The translations under genes and the position numbers were made by a program. 64,000 nt of DNA, taken from Pseudomonas congelans. Lineage in GTDB: Bacteria > Pseudomonadota > Gammaproteobacteria > Pseudomonadales > Pseudomonadaceae. The DNA is taken from positions 1,517,533 to 1,581,532 of the forward strand of contig NZ_FNJH01000001.1 of the NCBI RefSeq assembly GCF_900103225.1, given 5' to 3'. Below the pieces are notes generated by a model, which was not told where the DNA came from, ran no database searches, and worked only from the letters and a program-made list of their open reading frames with translations. Positions 53,404 to 63,027 of the stretch are shown one piece after another (position 1 is the stretch's first letter; each line of letters opens with the position of its first letter).

Positions 53404-54753
53404 TCAGCGCGCCACCACGAAAGCCTCGTCGATGCGCGCCAGATCGGTGTCGCGCAGGGTGCCCGCGTAGTAATGCAGTTTGATCCAGGCCATCAGATAG
53501 TCGTAACGGGCTTTCGCCAGATCGCGACGAGTACTGTAAAGCTGCTGCTCGGCATTGAGGGCATCCAGGCTGATGCGCTCACCACCCAGAATGCTCTGGC
53601 GGGTCGATTCGACCAGTGCCTGCGCCGAGATCAGCGCTTTCTGATAGGCGCGCAACTTGCTCACCCCTGACGCGCAGGCGTTGAACTGGCGACGCAGCTC
53701 GATCAGGGTTTCGCGGGTCTTGCCGTCCAGCTCGTATTCAGCCTGCTCGCGCTTGCTGTTGGCCTGGCGCACCGAGGCGCTGGTGCCACCGCCGGCGTAC
53801 AGCGGAAGGCTGAGTTCGATGCCTATCGTATTGGTGTCGTAACGCTGATTGTAGGTGTTGCCGCTGTCCGATTCATTCTGGCGGATACTTGCATAGGCAT
53901 TCACCGTCGGCAGATGCCCTGCGCGGTTGCGCTCCACCTCGTATCGCGCCACTTCCAGGGACTGACGTTGCGAGGCCAGGATCGGGCTGTTGGCCATGGC
54001 CAGCGCATGCCACTCGGTAAAGCTGGAGGGTGCCAGGACCAACGCCTGAAAGCTGTCCCTCAACGGCTCCAGCTGCGCAATATCGATACTCGGCGTGCCC
54101 AGCAATGCGGCCAGCTCGCGCAACGACGCGTCCTGCTCATCGCTGGCTTCGATCTGCTCGGCAATCGCCAGTTCGTTGCGCGACTCCGCTTCGAGAATAT
54201 CGGTGCGTGTGCCCTCTCCCCGCTCGAACATCTGCCGGTTCTGCGCGAACTGGCGCTCGAACGCCTGCTGCTTGGCACGGGCGATATTGATCTGGTCCTG
54301 AGCGAAGAGTGCCTGGGTGTACAGGGTCAACACCCGCACCAGTAATTCCTGGCTCTTGCTGCGAAAGGTCTCGTCGGCAAACAGCGCCTGAGCCAGCCCC
54401 TTGCGGTAATTGGCGTACGCTTCGTAATCGATCAATGGCTGCTGAACCGTCAGGCTTGAACCGAAGCTGTTGTAGTGGCGGTGGTCAGTGCTGTCTTGAG
54501 CGCTGCCCTTGAGGGTCGCCTTGGAATCGTTGCGTCCTTTGTTGTAGCTGTACGACACACGAGGCAACAAGCCGGCACGACCGATCACCCGGTTTTCCAG
54601 GCCCGCGTCGCGCTCCTTGAGTGCGCCCAGATAAACGGGGTCATTGCGCAGCGCCAGTTCATAGACCTCAAACGGGCCCATAGCCTGACTCAAAGGCGCA
54701 ACGCCCAGCAGGATGGCCGTCAGCAAAGCGGCTTTAAGGGGATGACGAAACAT
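53404..54753 (-). CDS. aprF: TolC-family outer-membrane factor of the protease exporter (AprF)
   Basis: A 449-residue outer-membrane efflux protein. It has a signal peptide (AILLGVAPLSQAMG), the two repeated helical arms of the TolC fold, PRVSYSYNKGRND near the first repeat and NTIGIELSLPLYAGGGTSASVRQA near the second. It provides the outer-membrane channel of the type I system that exports AprA. GGAGG precedes the ATG. One base separates it from the aprE stop. Confidence 0.92.
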   Translation of the reverse strand: MFRHPLKAALLTAILLGVAPLSQAMGPFEVYELALRNDPVYLGALKERDAGLENRVIGRAGLLPRVSYSYNKGRNDSKATLKGSAQDSTDHRHYNSFGSSLTVQQPLIDYEAYANYRKGLAQALFADETFRSKSQELLVRVLTLYTQALFAQDQINIARAKQQAFERQFAQNRQMFERGEGTRTDILEAESRNELAIAEQIEASDEQDASLRELAALLGTPSIDIAQLEPLRDSFQALVLAPSSFTEWHALAMANSPILASQRQSLEVARYEVERNRAGHLPTVNAYASIRQNESDSGNTYNQRYDTNTIGIELSLPLYAGGGTSASVRQANSKREQAEYELDGKTRETLIELRRQFNACASGVSKLRAYQKALISAQALVESTRQSILGGERISLDALNAEQQLYSTRRDLAKARYDYLMAWIKLHYYAGTLRDTDLARIDEAFVVAR

Positions 54754-54754
54754 C

Positions 54755-56092
54755 CTATTCCTCCGTCAACGCGGAGCCGGCACGGTCCAGCAAAGGTTTG
54801 AACAGATAATTGAGCAGCGAGCGTTCACCCGTGCGCACGAACATTTCAGCGGGCATGCCGGGTTTGATCACCAGCCCGTTGAGTTTTTCAAGCGCCGCGT
54901 CGCCCACCGAGGTACGCAGCACGTAATACGGCTGGCCGGTTTTTTCATCCTGCATCTGGTCGGCGGAAATCAGGCTCACCTCACCGGAAACCCGCGGCGT
55001 GCGGCTTTGATTGAACGCGGTGAAGAGAATGTCGACCGGCAGATGGCTGGCGACCTTGTCGATCAGTTGCACCGGCAGCCGCCCTTCGACTTCCAGCCGC
55101 GTACCTTGCGGAACGATTTCCAGCAGCATTTCACCGGCACGCACTACCGCACCTTCGGTGTGCACGCCCAGATTGACGGCGATGCCATCGGCAGGCGCAA
55201 GAATTGCGCTGTGTTGCAGACTGAAACCGGCCGAGGCCAGCTGCTGCTCAAGGGTAAGCGCCTTGACCTGGGCATCGGCCCATTGGCTGCGCACCTCTTT
55301 CTGGTACTCCTCACGCTGCTGTTGAAGGCGCAAACGCGATTCGACGATACCTTGCTCTATACGTCCGGTTTCGCCCGCATTTTGCGCCAGGCTCTGTTGC
55401 ACCTGAGAAAGCTGGCGCTGGAACTCCAGCAGGCGATTGCCAGGAATGAATCCGTTCTGCGCCAAGGGCTCCAGGTTACTCAGTTGCTTGCGTAACGAGT
55501 CGGCCTGAGCCAGCAGGTCCGAACGGGCACGGCGCATGCCGGCGAGCTGCAGCCCGGCACCCTCGATGCTCGCCTGCAGGCCGGACTGCTCGCGCGCCAG
55601 GGCCTGGCGTCGGCTGCTGAACAACTGCCGCTGCCCTTCAAGCACCAGCGCCAGCCGTGGGTCGGGGTCTTGCCCCTGTCCGGCCGCAATCAGTTCTGCG
55701 GGAAAACGCACCTCGTCCAGGTTGTCGCGCTCGCTTTGCCAGCGCGCCAGGCTGGCCCAGGCCATTCGATACTGGGCTCGCAACGATTGCACGTCGGCTT
55801 CGACCTGAGTCTGATCAAGGCGAAACAGCGGTTCGCCCTCTTTGACCAGTTGACCTTCACTGACCAGAATTTTGCTGACCACGCCGCCATCCAGCGATTG
55901 CACGGCCTTGCGTTTGCCAGAGACCACCACCGTCCCCTGCACGGCAATGCCCTGATCCAGAGGGGCAAGACTGGCCCACAGAAAAAAACTGCCCGCCCCC
56001 GCCAGCATGAGAATCCAGCCCGCGCGAACGAAGAACTGCACGCCACGCTCCTTGCCCGGCACGGCGTAATGAGTGTCGATAGGGCTGTTCAT
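54755..56092 (-). CDS. aprE: Membrane-fusion protein of the protease exporter (AprE)
   Basis: A 445-residue HlyD-family adaptor. A short cytoplasmic start is followed by one TM helix (about 22-42), a lipoyl-type half motif (QGTVVVSGKRKAVQSLDGGVVSKILVSEGQLVKEGEPL), a long coiled coil (about 100-280) and the second half (ILAPADGIAVNLGVHTEGAVV). The C-terminal part has PGMPAEMFVRTGERSLLNYLFKPL, the HlyD/PrtE/AprE signature. It bridges AprD and AprF. The ATGA junction overlaps the aprD stop. Confidence 0.93.
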   Translation of the reverse strand: MNSPIDTHYAVPGKERGVQFFVRAGWILMLAGAGSFFLWASLAPLDQGIAVQGTVVVSGKRKAVQSLDGGVVSKILVSEGQLVKEGEPLFRLDQTQVEADVQSLRAQYRMAWASLARWQSERDNLDEVRFPAELIAAGQGQDPDPRLALVLEGQRQLFSSRRQALAREQSGLQASIEGAGLQLAGMRRARSDLLAQADSLRKQLSNLEPLAQNGFIPGNRLLEFQRQLSQVQQSLAQNAGETGRIEQGIVESRLRLQQQREEYQKEVRSQWADAQVKALTLEQQLASAGFSLQHSAILAPADGIAVNLGVHTEGAVVRAGEMLLEIVPQGTRLEVEGRLPVQLIDKVASHLPVDILFTAFNQSRTPRVSGEVSLISADQMQDEKTGQPYYVLRTSVGDAALEKLNGLVIKPGMPAEMFVRTGERSLLNYLFKPLLDRAGSALTEE

Positions 56093-57882
56093 ACGTCGGA
56101 CTGCCTGTTCTGCGTGCCGTATTGACGGCTCATGGAAAGCCCGGCTGCCGGGCGAGATTGCGATTGAGGGTGCGCTTGCGCTGCCTGCGCCGACGATGGC
56201 TGTCCGGACAAGGCCTGCAGCACCTGAGCCGTAGCGCCAAATGCCTGCATGCGACCTTCGCTCAGCACCAGCAGGCGATCGGTCTGGTTCAGCGACTGCG
56301 TACGGTGGGTGACGAGCACAACGGTGCAGCCGCGGCTCTTGAGTTCGGCAATCGCCTGAGTCAGGGCCGCCTCACCCGCAGCATCCAGATTGGAGTTGGG
56401 CTCATCGAGCACCACCAGTCGCGGGTCGCCGTACAGCGCACGGGCCAACGCGACGCGCTGTTTCTGACCGCCGGACAAGCCAGCGCCATCATCACCCAGC
56501 CGCGTGTCGTAGCCTTGCGGCAGGCGCAGAATCAATTCGTGTACGCCCGCCAGTTGCGCGGCAGCGACCACAGCGCTCGCGTCGCCCTCGCGAAAGCGCG
56601 CGATATTTTCTGCCACGGTGCCACCGAACAGCTCGATGTCTTGCGGCAGATAACCAATATAGGGTCCCAGCGCCTCTCGGTCCCAGCGATGCATGTCGGC
56701 CCCGTCCAGACGTACCGTTCCGCCCAGCGCTGGCCAGACACCGACCAGCACGCGTGCCAGGGTCGACTTGCCGGAACCGGATGCACCCAGTACGCCGAGT
56801 ACTTCACCGGCTTGCAGTTGAAAGCTCACTTGCTGAATCGTGGGCGACGTTTTGCCGGGAGGCGCAGCGCTGACCTGTTCCGCACTGATCTGACCGCGCG
56901 GTGCCGGCAGTGGCATGCGCGGCGCGGGCTCGGCATAGGTCTTGAGTAGCTGGTCCAGGCGCCCGTAAGCCAGGCGTGCAGAGCTCCATTGCTTCCAGAC
57001 TGCGATCAGTTGGTCGATGGGGCTGAGGACCCGCCCCATAAGGATCGAGCCGGCGATCATCATGCCTGCGGTCATGTCTCCATTTATCACCAGCAGTGCG
57101 CCCAGGCCAAGCACGAGCGACTGCAGGCACAGGCGCAGGGCCTTGCTGATCGAACTGATCACCGCTCCAGTATCACTGGCACGGTTTTGCAGGGCCAGAA
57201 AGCGCCCGTGCACATGAAACCAGCGACGCCGCAGCACCTCGAGCATGCCCATTGCCTGGATCGCCTCGGCCTGTTGCAGGTGTCGGGTCGCCAATTGCGC
57301 AGACTGCTGCGAGTAGCCGCTGGCTTCGGCCAGCGGTTTGCGGGTCAGCCATTCGTTGAGGCAGGCCAGTCCGACCAGCAACACCGTCCCCACGCTGGCG
57401 AGCACGCCTAGCCAGGGGTCGAAAAGGAAGATCACCGCCAGGTAGATGGGGAACCAGGGGGCGTCGAAGAACGCGAACAACGCCGGTCCGGTGAGAAACT
57501 GGCGGATGAAGGTCAGATCACCCAGCGCTTGCCCAGCCTGACGCTGTCCGGCGTGCAGGTTGCTCTCGAACGCAGCCTGATAGACGCGCAGATTGAAACG
57601 CTTTTCCAGCTCGCTACCGATGCGGATCACCACAAAGCTGCGGACCATCTCCAGCAAGCCGATGAACGCAAAGAACCCGACCACCATCAGCGTCAGCATG
57701 GCCAGAGTGGTCTGGTTCTGCGACGTCAGTACGCGGTCATAGACTTGCAGCATGTAAATCGATGGGGCGAGCATCAGCACGTTGATCAGCGCGGTAAAAC
57801 AACCGACACCAATCAACGCGCTCTTGTAGTCAGCCAGCGCTTTATAAAGCGGCGGCCGGGCGCTTTGGGGCAACGCACTCAT
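56089..57882 (-). CDS. aprD: Type I secretion ABC transporter (AprD)
   Basis: A 597-residue ABC exporter. The N-terminal membrane domain has six helices (about 20-300) with ALINVLMLAPSIYMLQVYDRVLTSQN, the signature of PrtD/AprD proteins; no peptidase C39 domain is present. The ATPase part has Walker A GASGSGKST, signature LSGGQKQRVALARALYG, Walker B LVVLDEPNSNLD and the H loop VTHR. It powers AprA export through the inner membrane. The ATG at 57882 has AAGGA. It follows the inhibitor gene. Confidence 0.93.
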   Translation of the reverse strand: MSALPQSARPPLYKALADYKSALIGVGCFTALINVLMLAPSIYMLQVYDRVLTSQNQTTLAMLTLMVVGFFAFIGLLEMVRSFVVIRIGSELEKRFNLRVYQAAFESNLHAGQRQAGQALGDLTFIRQFLTGPALFAFFDAPWFPIYLAVIFLFDPWLGVLASVGTVLLVGLACLNEWLTRKPLAEASGYSQQSAQLATRHLQQAEAIQAMGMLEVLRRRWFHVHGRFLALQNRASDTGAVISSISKALRLCLQSLVLGLGALLVINGDMTAGMMIAGSILMGRVLSPIDQLIAVWKQWSSARLAYGRLDQLLKTYAEPAPRMPLPAPRGQISAEQVSAAPPGKTSPTIQQVSFQLQAGEVLGVLGASGSGKSTLARVLVGVWPALGGTVRLDGADMHRWDREALGPYIGYLPQDIELFGGTVAENIARFREGDASAVVAAAQLAGVHELILRLPQGYDTRLGDDGAGLSGGQKQRVALARALYGDPRLVVLDEPNSNLDAAGEAALTQAIAELKSRGCTVVLVTHRTQSLNQTDRLLVLSEGRMQAFGATAQVLQALSGQPSSAQAAQAHPQSQSRPAAGLSMSRQYGTQNRQSDV

Positions 57883-57963
57883 GGTTGTTCCTTGATGGTC
57901 TTGCTTATGACGGAGTGACATCCCTGGGTTTTGACAAACAACTCGCGCAGGTCCGTGAAACGC

Positions 57964-58347
57964 TTAATCGGCGAGACGCCCAAGGACCAGCACTTCACCG
58001 CCGGGCAGACGCGCCTCATAGACCTGCTCCCCCATATTATTGAGGTGAATCAGGCGATTGCCTTCCTTGTCGGTGAACGCCAGGCCATCCGGTGTCGGAA
58101 ACCAGCCAGTGGGTGCTTCGTGCAACCACTTTACTGCGCAGGCGAGATCGCCCGTCAGTTGCGGTACATCGGTATTAAGGTGCAGTTCACAGGCTTCATT
58201 CGTCTTTCCCTGAACAGAAAGTCGCCACTTGCCACTGAGTTCAGCAGGATCGGGCAGTTTCAAACTCATGGCCATGCTCGCTCCAGAAATACCCACCAGC
58301 AACGCAAAGGCAGCTGGCACGATTCGAACAACGTGATTGATCTTCAT
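57964..58347 (-). CDS. inh: Periplasmic metalloprotease inhibitor (Inh/AprI)
   Basis: A 127-residue protein. The signal peptide (about 26 residues, ending near GASMAM) gives a mature start Ser-Leu-Lys-Leu, the inhibitor's N-terminal strand that enters the protease active site. The lipocalin-like barrel has the two Cys in NEACELHL and GDLACAVKWL that form the family disulfide, and YEARLPGGEVLVLGR at the end. It protects the periplasm from leaked AprA. It lies between aprA (57 bp) and aprD on the same strand. Confidence 0.92.
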   Translation of the reverse strand: MKINHVVRIVPAAFALLVGISGASMAMSLKLPDPAELSGKWRLSVQGKTNEACELHLNTDVPQLTGDLACAVKWLHEAPTGWFPTPDGLAFTDKEGNRLIHLNNMGEQVYEARLPGGEVLVLGRLAD

Positions 58348-58404
58348 TACGGGGGTACTTTCCAGATTATGGACGACCGCAGGGTCGTCCAAAATTGTTA
58401 CAGA

Positions 58405-59835
58405 TTAAACCACGATATCAGTGGCCAACGCTTGACCAACGGTCCCCACGAGGAAGTCCCCCAAACCCTGACCTGTGAAGTCGATCGCCAGACTGCCCAG
58501 ATTGCTGCTCTGGTTATAGTTGAGGATCGCCTCGCCGGCGTGGCCGCTGAATGCGTTGACGAACTGCAGCGCGCTCAGCGTGGAAATCGCCGATACGTCG
58601 ATCTTGTCCTGACCGCTGACGAAATCACGAATCGTATCCTGGCCCGCGCGATTGGAGTCGGAGCTGGCGCCAAACACGAAGATGTCGGCACCCGCACCAC
58701 CGGTCAGGCTGTCGGCACCGCCACCGCCGTAGATGATGTCGTTGCCGGCACCACCCTTGAGGTCGTTGGCGGCAGCATTGCCGATCAACAGGTCATTGCC
58801 CGAACCGCCCACCGCGTTTTCAACCACCACACCCTTGGCGATCGAAACGTTGCCGACCATGCCACCGACATCCGAGAACGAGGCGGCATTGAGGTTGATC
58901 TTCTGATTCTGGGTGAAGCCGGAAAAGTCGAGAGTATCCTTACCCCCGCCATCCCACACCGAGAACACCACCTTGGAAGAGGCGGACGTGGCGCTGTAGA
59001 AATCGCGCCCGGCGGTGGAGTTGAACCCATAGACCGTGTCACCGGCACGGGTGCTCATGTTCGCGCCATAGAGCTGCTGAACGGCGGCGATATCATCCAG
59101 CAACGGTGCCGACGAGTACGACGGAGCACCGCCCTTGACGAAGTTCTGGTCAGTGTTGGACTCACTCCAGTAACTCATGACGCTATAGCCACGGGTGTCT
59201 TCTGCGTAGGTGGCGTCCTTGTAGCTCGGATTGCCCTCGCCCGCGTTGTAGTCACCCGGGTGAGACAGGCCCAGGGTATGGCCGATTTCATGGGTCAGGG
59301 TCTGACGGCCGTAGTTGCCATTGTCCGGGGTGGTGTTGACCTTGTAGCTGTTGTCGACAAGGTACCAGGACTGGCCGTCAGTACGGCTGTTGCCGCTGGG
59401 CAGGTAGGCAAAAGCTGCCCCGCCCGCACTGCCGTTGCTGTAGTTGCCGAAGGTCATATGCCCGTCGCCCCCGGAAGCCGCCTGGGTAAAGCTGACCTTG
59501 GCGACGTCTGCCCAGGATTGCATCGACAACACCGCCTGAGCTTTCTGCTGCGCGTTGAACGCACTGAAAGTCCCCAGCGAATTGTCGAACCCGGCAGGCT
59601 TGGCCGTCAGGAACGTGTAAGTGAGGTTGATGGTGCCGTTGCCATCGCGATCCGTCCAGGCGGCGTCATCGCGAAGAATATAATCAGCGGCCTGATCGAC
59701 TGAATACGAGGGCTTGCCATTGATCGTGAGATTGCCGCCACGATCATACTGGTGGGCGAACGCATTGATCTGGTCGAAAGAGGTGCTGGTAGCAGCGGAG
59801 AGTTGAATTGCAGCATTTTCTTTGACTTTCGTCAT
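58405..59835 (-). CDS. aprA: Serralysin-family alkaline metalloprotease AprA
   Basis: A 476-residue zinc protease. The metzincin zinc site [11 protein letters not shown] is at 182-192, with the Met-turn SVMSYW at 218-223. RTX calcium repeats of GGxGxDxUx type lie at about 343-388 ([37 protein letters not shown]). The C-terminus ends in Asp-Ile-Val-Val, the exposed type I export signal. No Sec signal is present. It is secreted by AprD-E-F, degrades host proteins and can cleave flagellin monomers, which helps P. syringae avoid immune detection. AAGGAAG precedes the ATG. Confidence 0.97.
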   Translation of the reverse strand: MTKVKENAAIQLSAATSTSFDQINAFAHQYDRGGNLTINGKPSYSVDQAADYILRDDAAWTDRDGNGTINLTYTFLTAKPAGFDNSLGTFSAFNAQQKAQAVLSMQSWADVAKVSFTQAASGGDGHMTFGNYSNGSAGGAAFAYLPSGNSRTDGQSWYLVDNSYKVNTTPDNGNYGRQTLTHEIGHTLGLSHPGDYNAGEGNPSYKDATYAEDTRGYSVMSYWSESNTDQNFVKGGAPSYSSAPLLDDIAAVQQLYGANMSTRAGDTVYGFNSTAGRDFYSATSASSKVVFSVWDGGGKDTLDFSGFTQNQKINLNAASFSDVGGMVGNVSIAKGVVVENAVGGSGNDLLIGNAAANDLKGGAGNDIIYGGGGADSLTGGAGADIFVFGASSDSNRAGQDTIRDFVSGQDKIDVSAISTLSALQFVNAFSGHAGEAILNYNQSSNLGSLAIDFTGQGLGDFLVGTVGQALATDIVV

Positions 59836-59875
59836 GACACTTCCTTGTTTGCTGATTGACAGGTTAGGTACGACA

Positions 59876-59902
59876 GGACTCTCCCCTGTAGCGAGAGAGT
59901 CC
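59876..59902 (-). promoter_or_regulatory. Leader hairpin of aprA with RsmA/CsrA-like site
   Basis: An 8-bp perfect stem (GGACTCTC / GAGAGTCC) about 40 bp upstream of the aprA start holds an 11-base loop. On the aprA strand the loop and stem junction read CTACAGGGGA, close to the CsrA/RsmA consensus UACARGGAU. Together with the AAGGAAG ribosome-binding site this would give two contact points. Gac/Rsm control of secreted proteases is established in pseudomonads; binding here is inferred. Confidence 0.45.
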
Positions 59903-60250
59903 GGTCACTCGCTTTGTGAAGCGTAAAATCGTGTTGCGTAACAAAACTGACACATCTTGAAATCTTGTGTCCAGCACTGTTCGATGATGCCAAATGGCCC
60001 AAAACGGGAAAGCGCCTACAGGCCTTGGAGAATCGCCTGATATTATTTTTTGTGATGACGAGATAGCCGATAAGCGCTTGAACAGGCTGCAACAAGCTTG
60101 ATAAATATGACTGATAGGTCAGGAATTTTAAGGGTTCGACAGACCACGAATGCCCTGAGTAATGAACCGGCCTACTCAGCTACCAGGAACGGCACACCGC
60201 CAGCAGTGCGAGGGGCCGACGCCGACCTTTTTCCTCGTCGCAGAAACGCA

Positions 60251-60276
60251 AAAAGCCCCGACGAGTCGGGGCTTTT
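60251..60276 (-). terminator. Terminator after the YccA gene (bidirectional)
   Basis: AAAAGCCCCGAC and GTCGGGGCTTTT form a strong symmetrical hairpin with A and T tails on both sides, 39 bp past the YccA-gene stop. It can work on either strand. Confidence 0.92.
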
Positions 60277-60314
60277 CTTGAAGTGCAGCGGCCTGAATAT
60301 TCAGGCCTGGTCGA

Positions 60315-60986
60315 TCAGTCGTCGCGGCTCATGATGCCGAAGATCTGCAGCAGGCTGATGAACAGGTTGTAGATCGATACATACAGGCTGACCGTCGCCA
60401 TGATGTAGTTACGCTCACCACCCTGAATGATCGCGCTGGTCTGGAACAGAATGCAGACCGACGAGAACAGCACGAAGCCCGCGCTGATAGCCAGCTGCAG
60501 ACCGCTGATCTGGAAGAACATGCTGGCCACTACCGCACCCAGCAGGACGAAGAAGCCTGCGGTGATGAAACCACCCAGGAAGCTCATGTCCTTGCGGGTA
60601 ATCAGTACATAGGCTGAAAGGCCGCCGAATACCAGAGCCGTCATCGCGAAGGCAGAGCTGACTACTTCAGCACCACCGGCCATGCCCAGGTAACGGTTGA
60701 GGATCGGGCCCAGCAGGAAACCCATGAAACCTGTCAGGGCGAAGGTCGACACCAGACCCCAGACCGAATCACGCAGCTTGTTGGTCAGAAAGAACAGACC
60801 ATAGAAGCCGATCAGCACCACGAAAATGTTCGGGTAGCCGACACGCATCTGCTGAGCGACGAATGCCATGACACCGCTGAAAGCCAGTGTCAGGGCGAGA
60901 AGACCGTAAGTATTGCGCAGGACACGACTAACCTCGAGCTGGTCGGCCTGCATGCCGGTTTTAAGGCTGTAATCCTGTTCGCGCAT
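60315..60986 (-). CDS. yccA: Bax inhibitor-1 family membrane protein YccA
   Basis: A 223-residue protein with seven hydrophobic segments. The start MREQDYSLK, then SRVLRNTYGLLALTLAFSG, NRYLGMAGGAEVVSSAFAMTALVFGGLSAYVL and the C-terminal ISLLQIFGIMSRDD fit YccA of the BI-1/TMBIM family. In E. coli YccA is a substrate and modulator of the FtsH protease; BI-1 relatives leak calcium or protons. The ATG at 60986 is used because it matches family N-termini. Confidence 0.92.
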   Translation of the reverse strand: MREQDYSLKTGMQADQLEVSRVLRNTYGLLALTLAFSGVMAFVAQQMRVGYPNIFVVLIGFYGLFFLTNKLRDSVWGLVSTFALTGFMGFLLGPILNRYLGMAGGAEVVSSAFAMTALVFGGLSAYVLITRKDMSFLGGFITAGFFVLLGAVVASMFFQISGLQLAISAGFVLFSSVCILFQTSAIIQGGERNYIMATVSLYVSIYNLFISLLQIFGIMSRDD

Positions 60987-61107
60987 GGCGAAACTCCTTG
61001 CTGTTGAAATGTTGAGTTGCAAAGATCATAACAGAGGCGCTGCAACTGGCTAGTCACAGAGTTTGACAGCTTGTTTCATTCCGGTATTATGGCGCCCGCA
61101 ACGAAGT

Positions 61108-61195
61108 GGAGGTATGGCCGAGTGGTTTAAGGCAGCAGTCTTGAAAACTGCCGACTGTAACAGGTCCTAGAGTTCGAATCTCTATGCCTCCGCCA
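61108..61195 (+). tRNA. tRNA-Ser (anticodon UGA)
   Basis: An 88-nt class II tRNA. The acceptor stem GGAGGTA pairs with TGCCTCC, followed by G and an encoded CCA. The anticodon stem GCAGT/ACTGC carries the loop CTTGAAA with UGA at 61142-61144. A long variable arm typical of serine and the TTCGAAT T-loop are present. It reads UCA-type serine codons. No attachment-site duplication is seen nearby. Confidence 0.97.
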
Positions 61196-61208
61196 TATTT
61201 GGCAGCGC

Positions 61209-61232
61209 AAAGCCCTGATTATTCAGGGCTTT
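61209..61232 (+). terminator. Terminator after tRNA-Ser
   Basis: AAAGCCCTGA and TCAGGGCTTT form a 10-bp stem with a four-base loop 13 bp after the tRNA, followed by a T-rich stretch. Confidence 0.85.
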
Positions 61233-61338
61233 GTCGTTTCTGGCCCCCACGAAACCCTGCGTCCTCCCCGCCCTGCGAGCTGCCGTGCGCAACCTGATAT
61301 ATTGATGCTCATACCGAATCAATCATCCTGGTCACGCA

Positions 61339-62247
61339 ATGCCCATCAATTTCGACCTCAACGACCTCCAGGCATTTCGTGCCGTGGTCGAGAATGGCAG
61401 CTTCCGCAAGGCCGCTGAAACAGTGCAGATCACCCAGCCTGCGCTCAGTCGGCGAATAGAAAAGCTCGAATCTGCGCTGAACGTTAAGCTCTTCGAGCGG
61501 ACCACCCGCAGAGTCAGCCTGACCACGGTCGGCCGCGCATTTCTGCCTCAGGTCGAGCGCATTCTGGACGATCTGGACAGCGCATTGATGACCATCGAAG
61601 GTGTCGGCTCAACGCGAATGGGCAGCGTGACGATTGCCTGCGTGCCTTCAGCCGCCTATTACTTCATGCCTCAGGTCATCAGCGCCTTCCACCGGCTGTT
61701 TCCGAAAATCAGAATTCGGGTCATGGACGCCAGCGCCAATGAGGTCAACAGCGCGGTTGCCCTGGGCGAAGCCGATTTCGGGGTGAGTTTCAGCGGTAAT
61801 CTGGCGCCGGAAGTGGACTTCGAACTGCTTCTGCAGGAACGCTACGTGATGGCCTGCAGGCGGGATCACCCGCTGGCCACGTGCGACAGCGTCAGTTGGG
61901 AGGAGATGTACCGCCACGACTACATCGCGCTGGATATCACCTCGGGTAACCGTCTGGTGCTGGATCAGGCGCTGGCGCCGTCGCGCCCGCACAAGGAAAG
62001 CATCTGCGAAACCCGCCATGTCACGACCATGATCGGCCTGGTGGAGGCCGGGCTTGGTGTGGCTGCGGTGCCTTCGATCGCCATGCCGATGACCGCTCAC
62101 CCGTTTCTGGTGAGCGTGCCATTGGTTGCGCCCGAGGTGATTCGCAACGTAGGGCTGATCAAGCGTCGTGGCAGGACCTTGACACCGGCAGCCCTCGAGC
62201 TGGAACAACTGGTCAGGAAAATGCCGTCACCCTCAGCGGGGCACTGA
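61339..62247 (+). CDS. LysR-family transcriptional regulator
   Basis: A 302-residue LysR protein. The HTH is at residues 5-65 (NGSFRKAAETVQITQPALSRRIEKLESAL), followed by a co-inducer domain (VTIACVPSAAYYFMPQVISAF). Its last 15 bp overlap, tail to tail, the 3' end of the binding-protein gene. It probably regulates the adjacent binding protein and transporter genes, though the convergent layout is not the usual one. Confidence 0.9.
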   Translation: MPINFDLNDLQAFRAVVENGSFRKAAETVQITQPALSRRIEKLESALNVKLFERTTRRVSLTTVGRAFLPQVERILDDLDSALMTIEGVGSTRMGSVTIACVPSAAYYFMPQVISAFHRLFPKIRIRVMDASANEVNSAVALGEADFGVSFSGNLAPEVDFELLLQERYVMACRRDHPLATCDSVSWEEMYRHDYIALDITSGNRLVLDQALAPSRPHKESICETRHVTTMIGLVEAGLGVAAVPSIAMPMTAHPFLVSVPLVAPEVIRNVGLIKRRGRTLTPAALELEQLVRKMPSPSAGH

Positions 62248-63012
62248 ATCCAGCCCGGTAGACTGCACCGTGGCCTGGGCTTTCGGCGATGCCAGGTAAT
62301 CCAGCAAGGCCTTCGCCTCTTTCGGGTGCTCGGCATTGACCGGGATTCCAGCGGCATAACGGGTAACCGACTGCACGTCTTCAGGAATCTTCGCCACGAA
62401 CGTCACGCCGGGAATCGGCAGCAGCTCGGCAACCTGTTGAAAGCCCACTTCGTAGTCGCCCTTGGCAACCACCGAAGCAACCGGGATGCGCTCGATCATC
62501 TTGCCCTTCGGCGCGAGCTCCTTCTCGATACCGAGCTTTTTGAAAAGCTCTTTTTCGATGTACACGCCACTGGCGCTGTCGGAGTAAGCAACCGACTTGG
62601 CCTTGAGCAAGGTAGCCTTGAGCTCACTGTCGGTGCCGATCGCCGGCTTGGCCGCCCCCTCCTTCACCACCATCCCGATCCGCGAGTCAGCCAGTTCGAC
62701 CCGCGATGCAGGGTCTACCTTGCCTTGCTTGATCAGATCATCCAGCGCATAGCCAACCATAATCACCACATCGGCGTGCTCGCCACGGGCCAGACGATTC
62801 GGAATGGCCTCGGGCGCCTTGCCCATAGAAGGGCCGAGAATGGTGTCCAGCGAATCCCCGGAAGACGCCGCGTATTGCGGTCCGAGCAGTTTGTACGCAG
62901 CCGTAAAGCCGCCGGAGGTCATGACTTTGAGCTGTTCAGCCTGCGCCGCCGCACTGACCGCGATACAGCCGAGAAAAAGCGCGGCCAATTGAGTTTTGCA
63001 TAACGATTTCAT
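62233..63012 (-). CDS. ModA-like periplasmic substrate-binding protein
   Basis: A 259-residue type II periplasmic binding protein. The signal peptide ends at AQA before EQLKVMTSGGFTAAY. Further motifs are NRLARGEHADVVIMVGYALDDL, VAYSDSASGVYIEKELFKKLG and EHPKEAKALLDYLASPKAQ, all typical of the molybdate-binding/SBP_bac_11 group. No ABC permease or ATPase gene is adjacent in the window. Instead an MFS transporter gene follows upstream on the same strand with 15 bp between. AAGGAAA precedes the ATG. Ligand uncertain; molybdate is unlikely in this setting. Confidence 0.85.
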   Translation of the reverse strand: MKSLCKTQLAALFLGCIAVSAAAQAEQLKVMTSGGFTAAYKLLGPQYAASSGDSLDTILGPSMGKAPEAIPNRLARGEHADVVIMVGYALDDLIKQGKVDPASRVELADSRIGMVVKEGAAKPAIGTDSELKATLLKAKSVAYSDSASGVYIEKELFKKLGIEKELAPKGKMIERIPVASVVAKGDYEVGFQQVAELLPIPGVTFVAKIPEDVQSVTRYAAGIPVNAEHPKEAKALLDYLASPKAQATVQSTGLDSVPR

Positions 63013-63027
63013 AGTTATTTTCCTTGA

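Larger units (their letters stand above)
59836..60314. other. Gene-free region between aprA and the YccA gene
   Basis: 479 bp. It contains the aprA leader hairpin at 59876-59902, an aprA promoter zone, and the terminator at 60251-60276. Short open frames here have no ribosome-binding site. Confidence 0.45.

Noticed and set aside
57931..59703. A 590-codon open frame on the plus strand
   Set aside because: It is antisense to aprA and inh, both clear by motif; composition is that of a shadow frame.
61108..61330. tRNA-Ser as an integration site of a mobile element
   Set aside because: No integrase, no repeat of the tRNA 3' end and ordinary genes on both sides.
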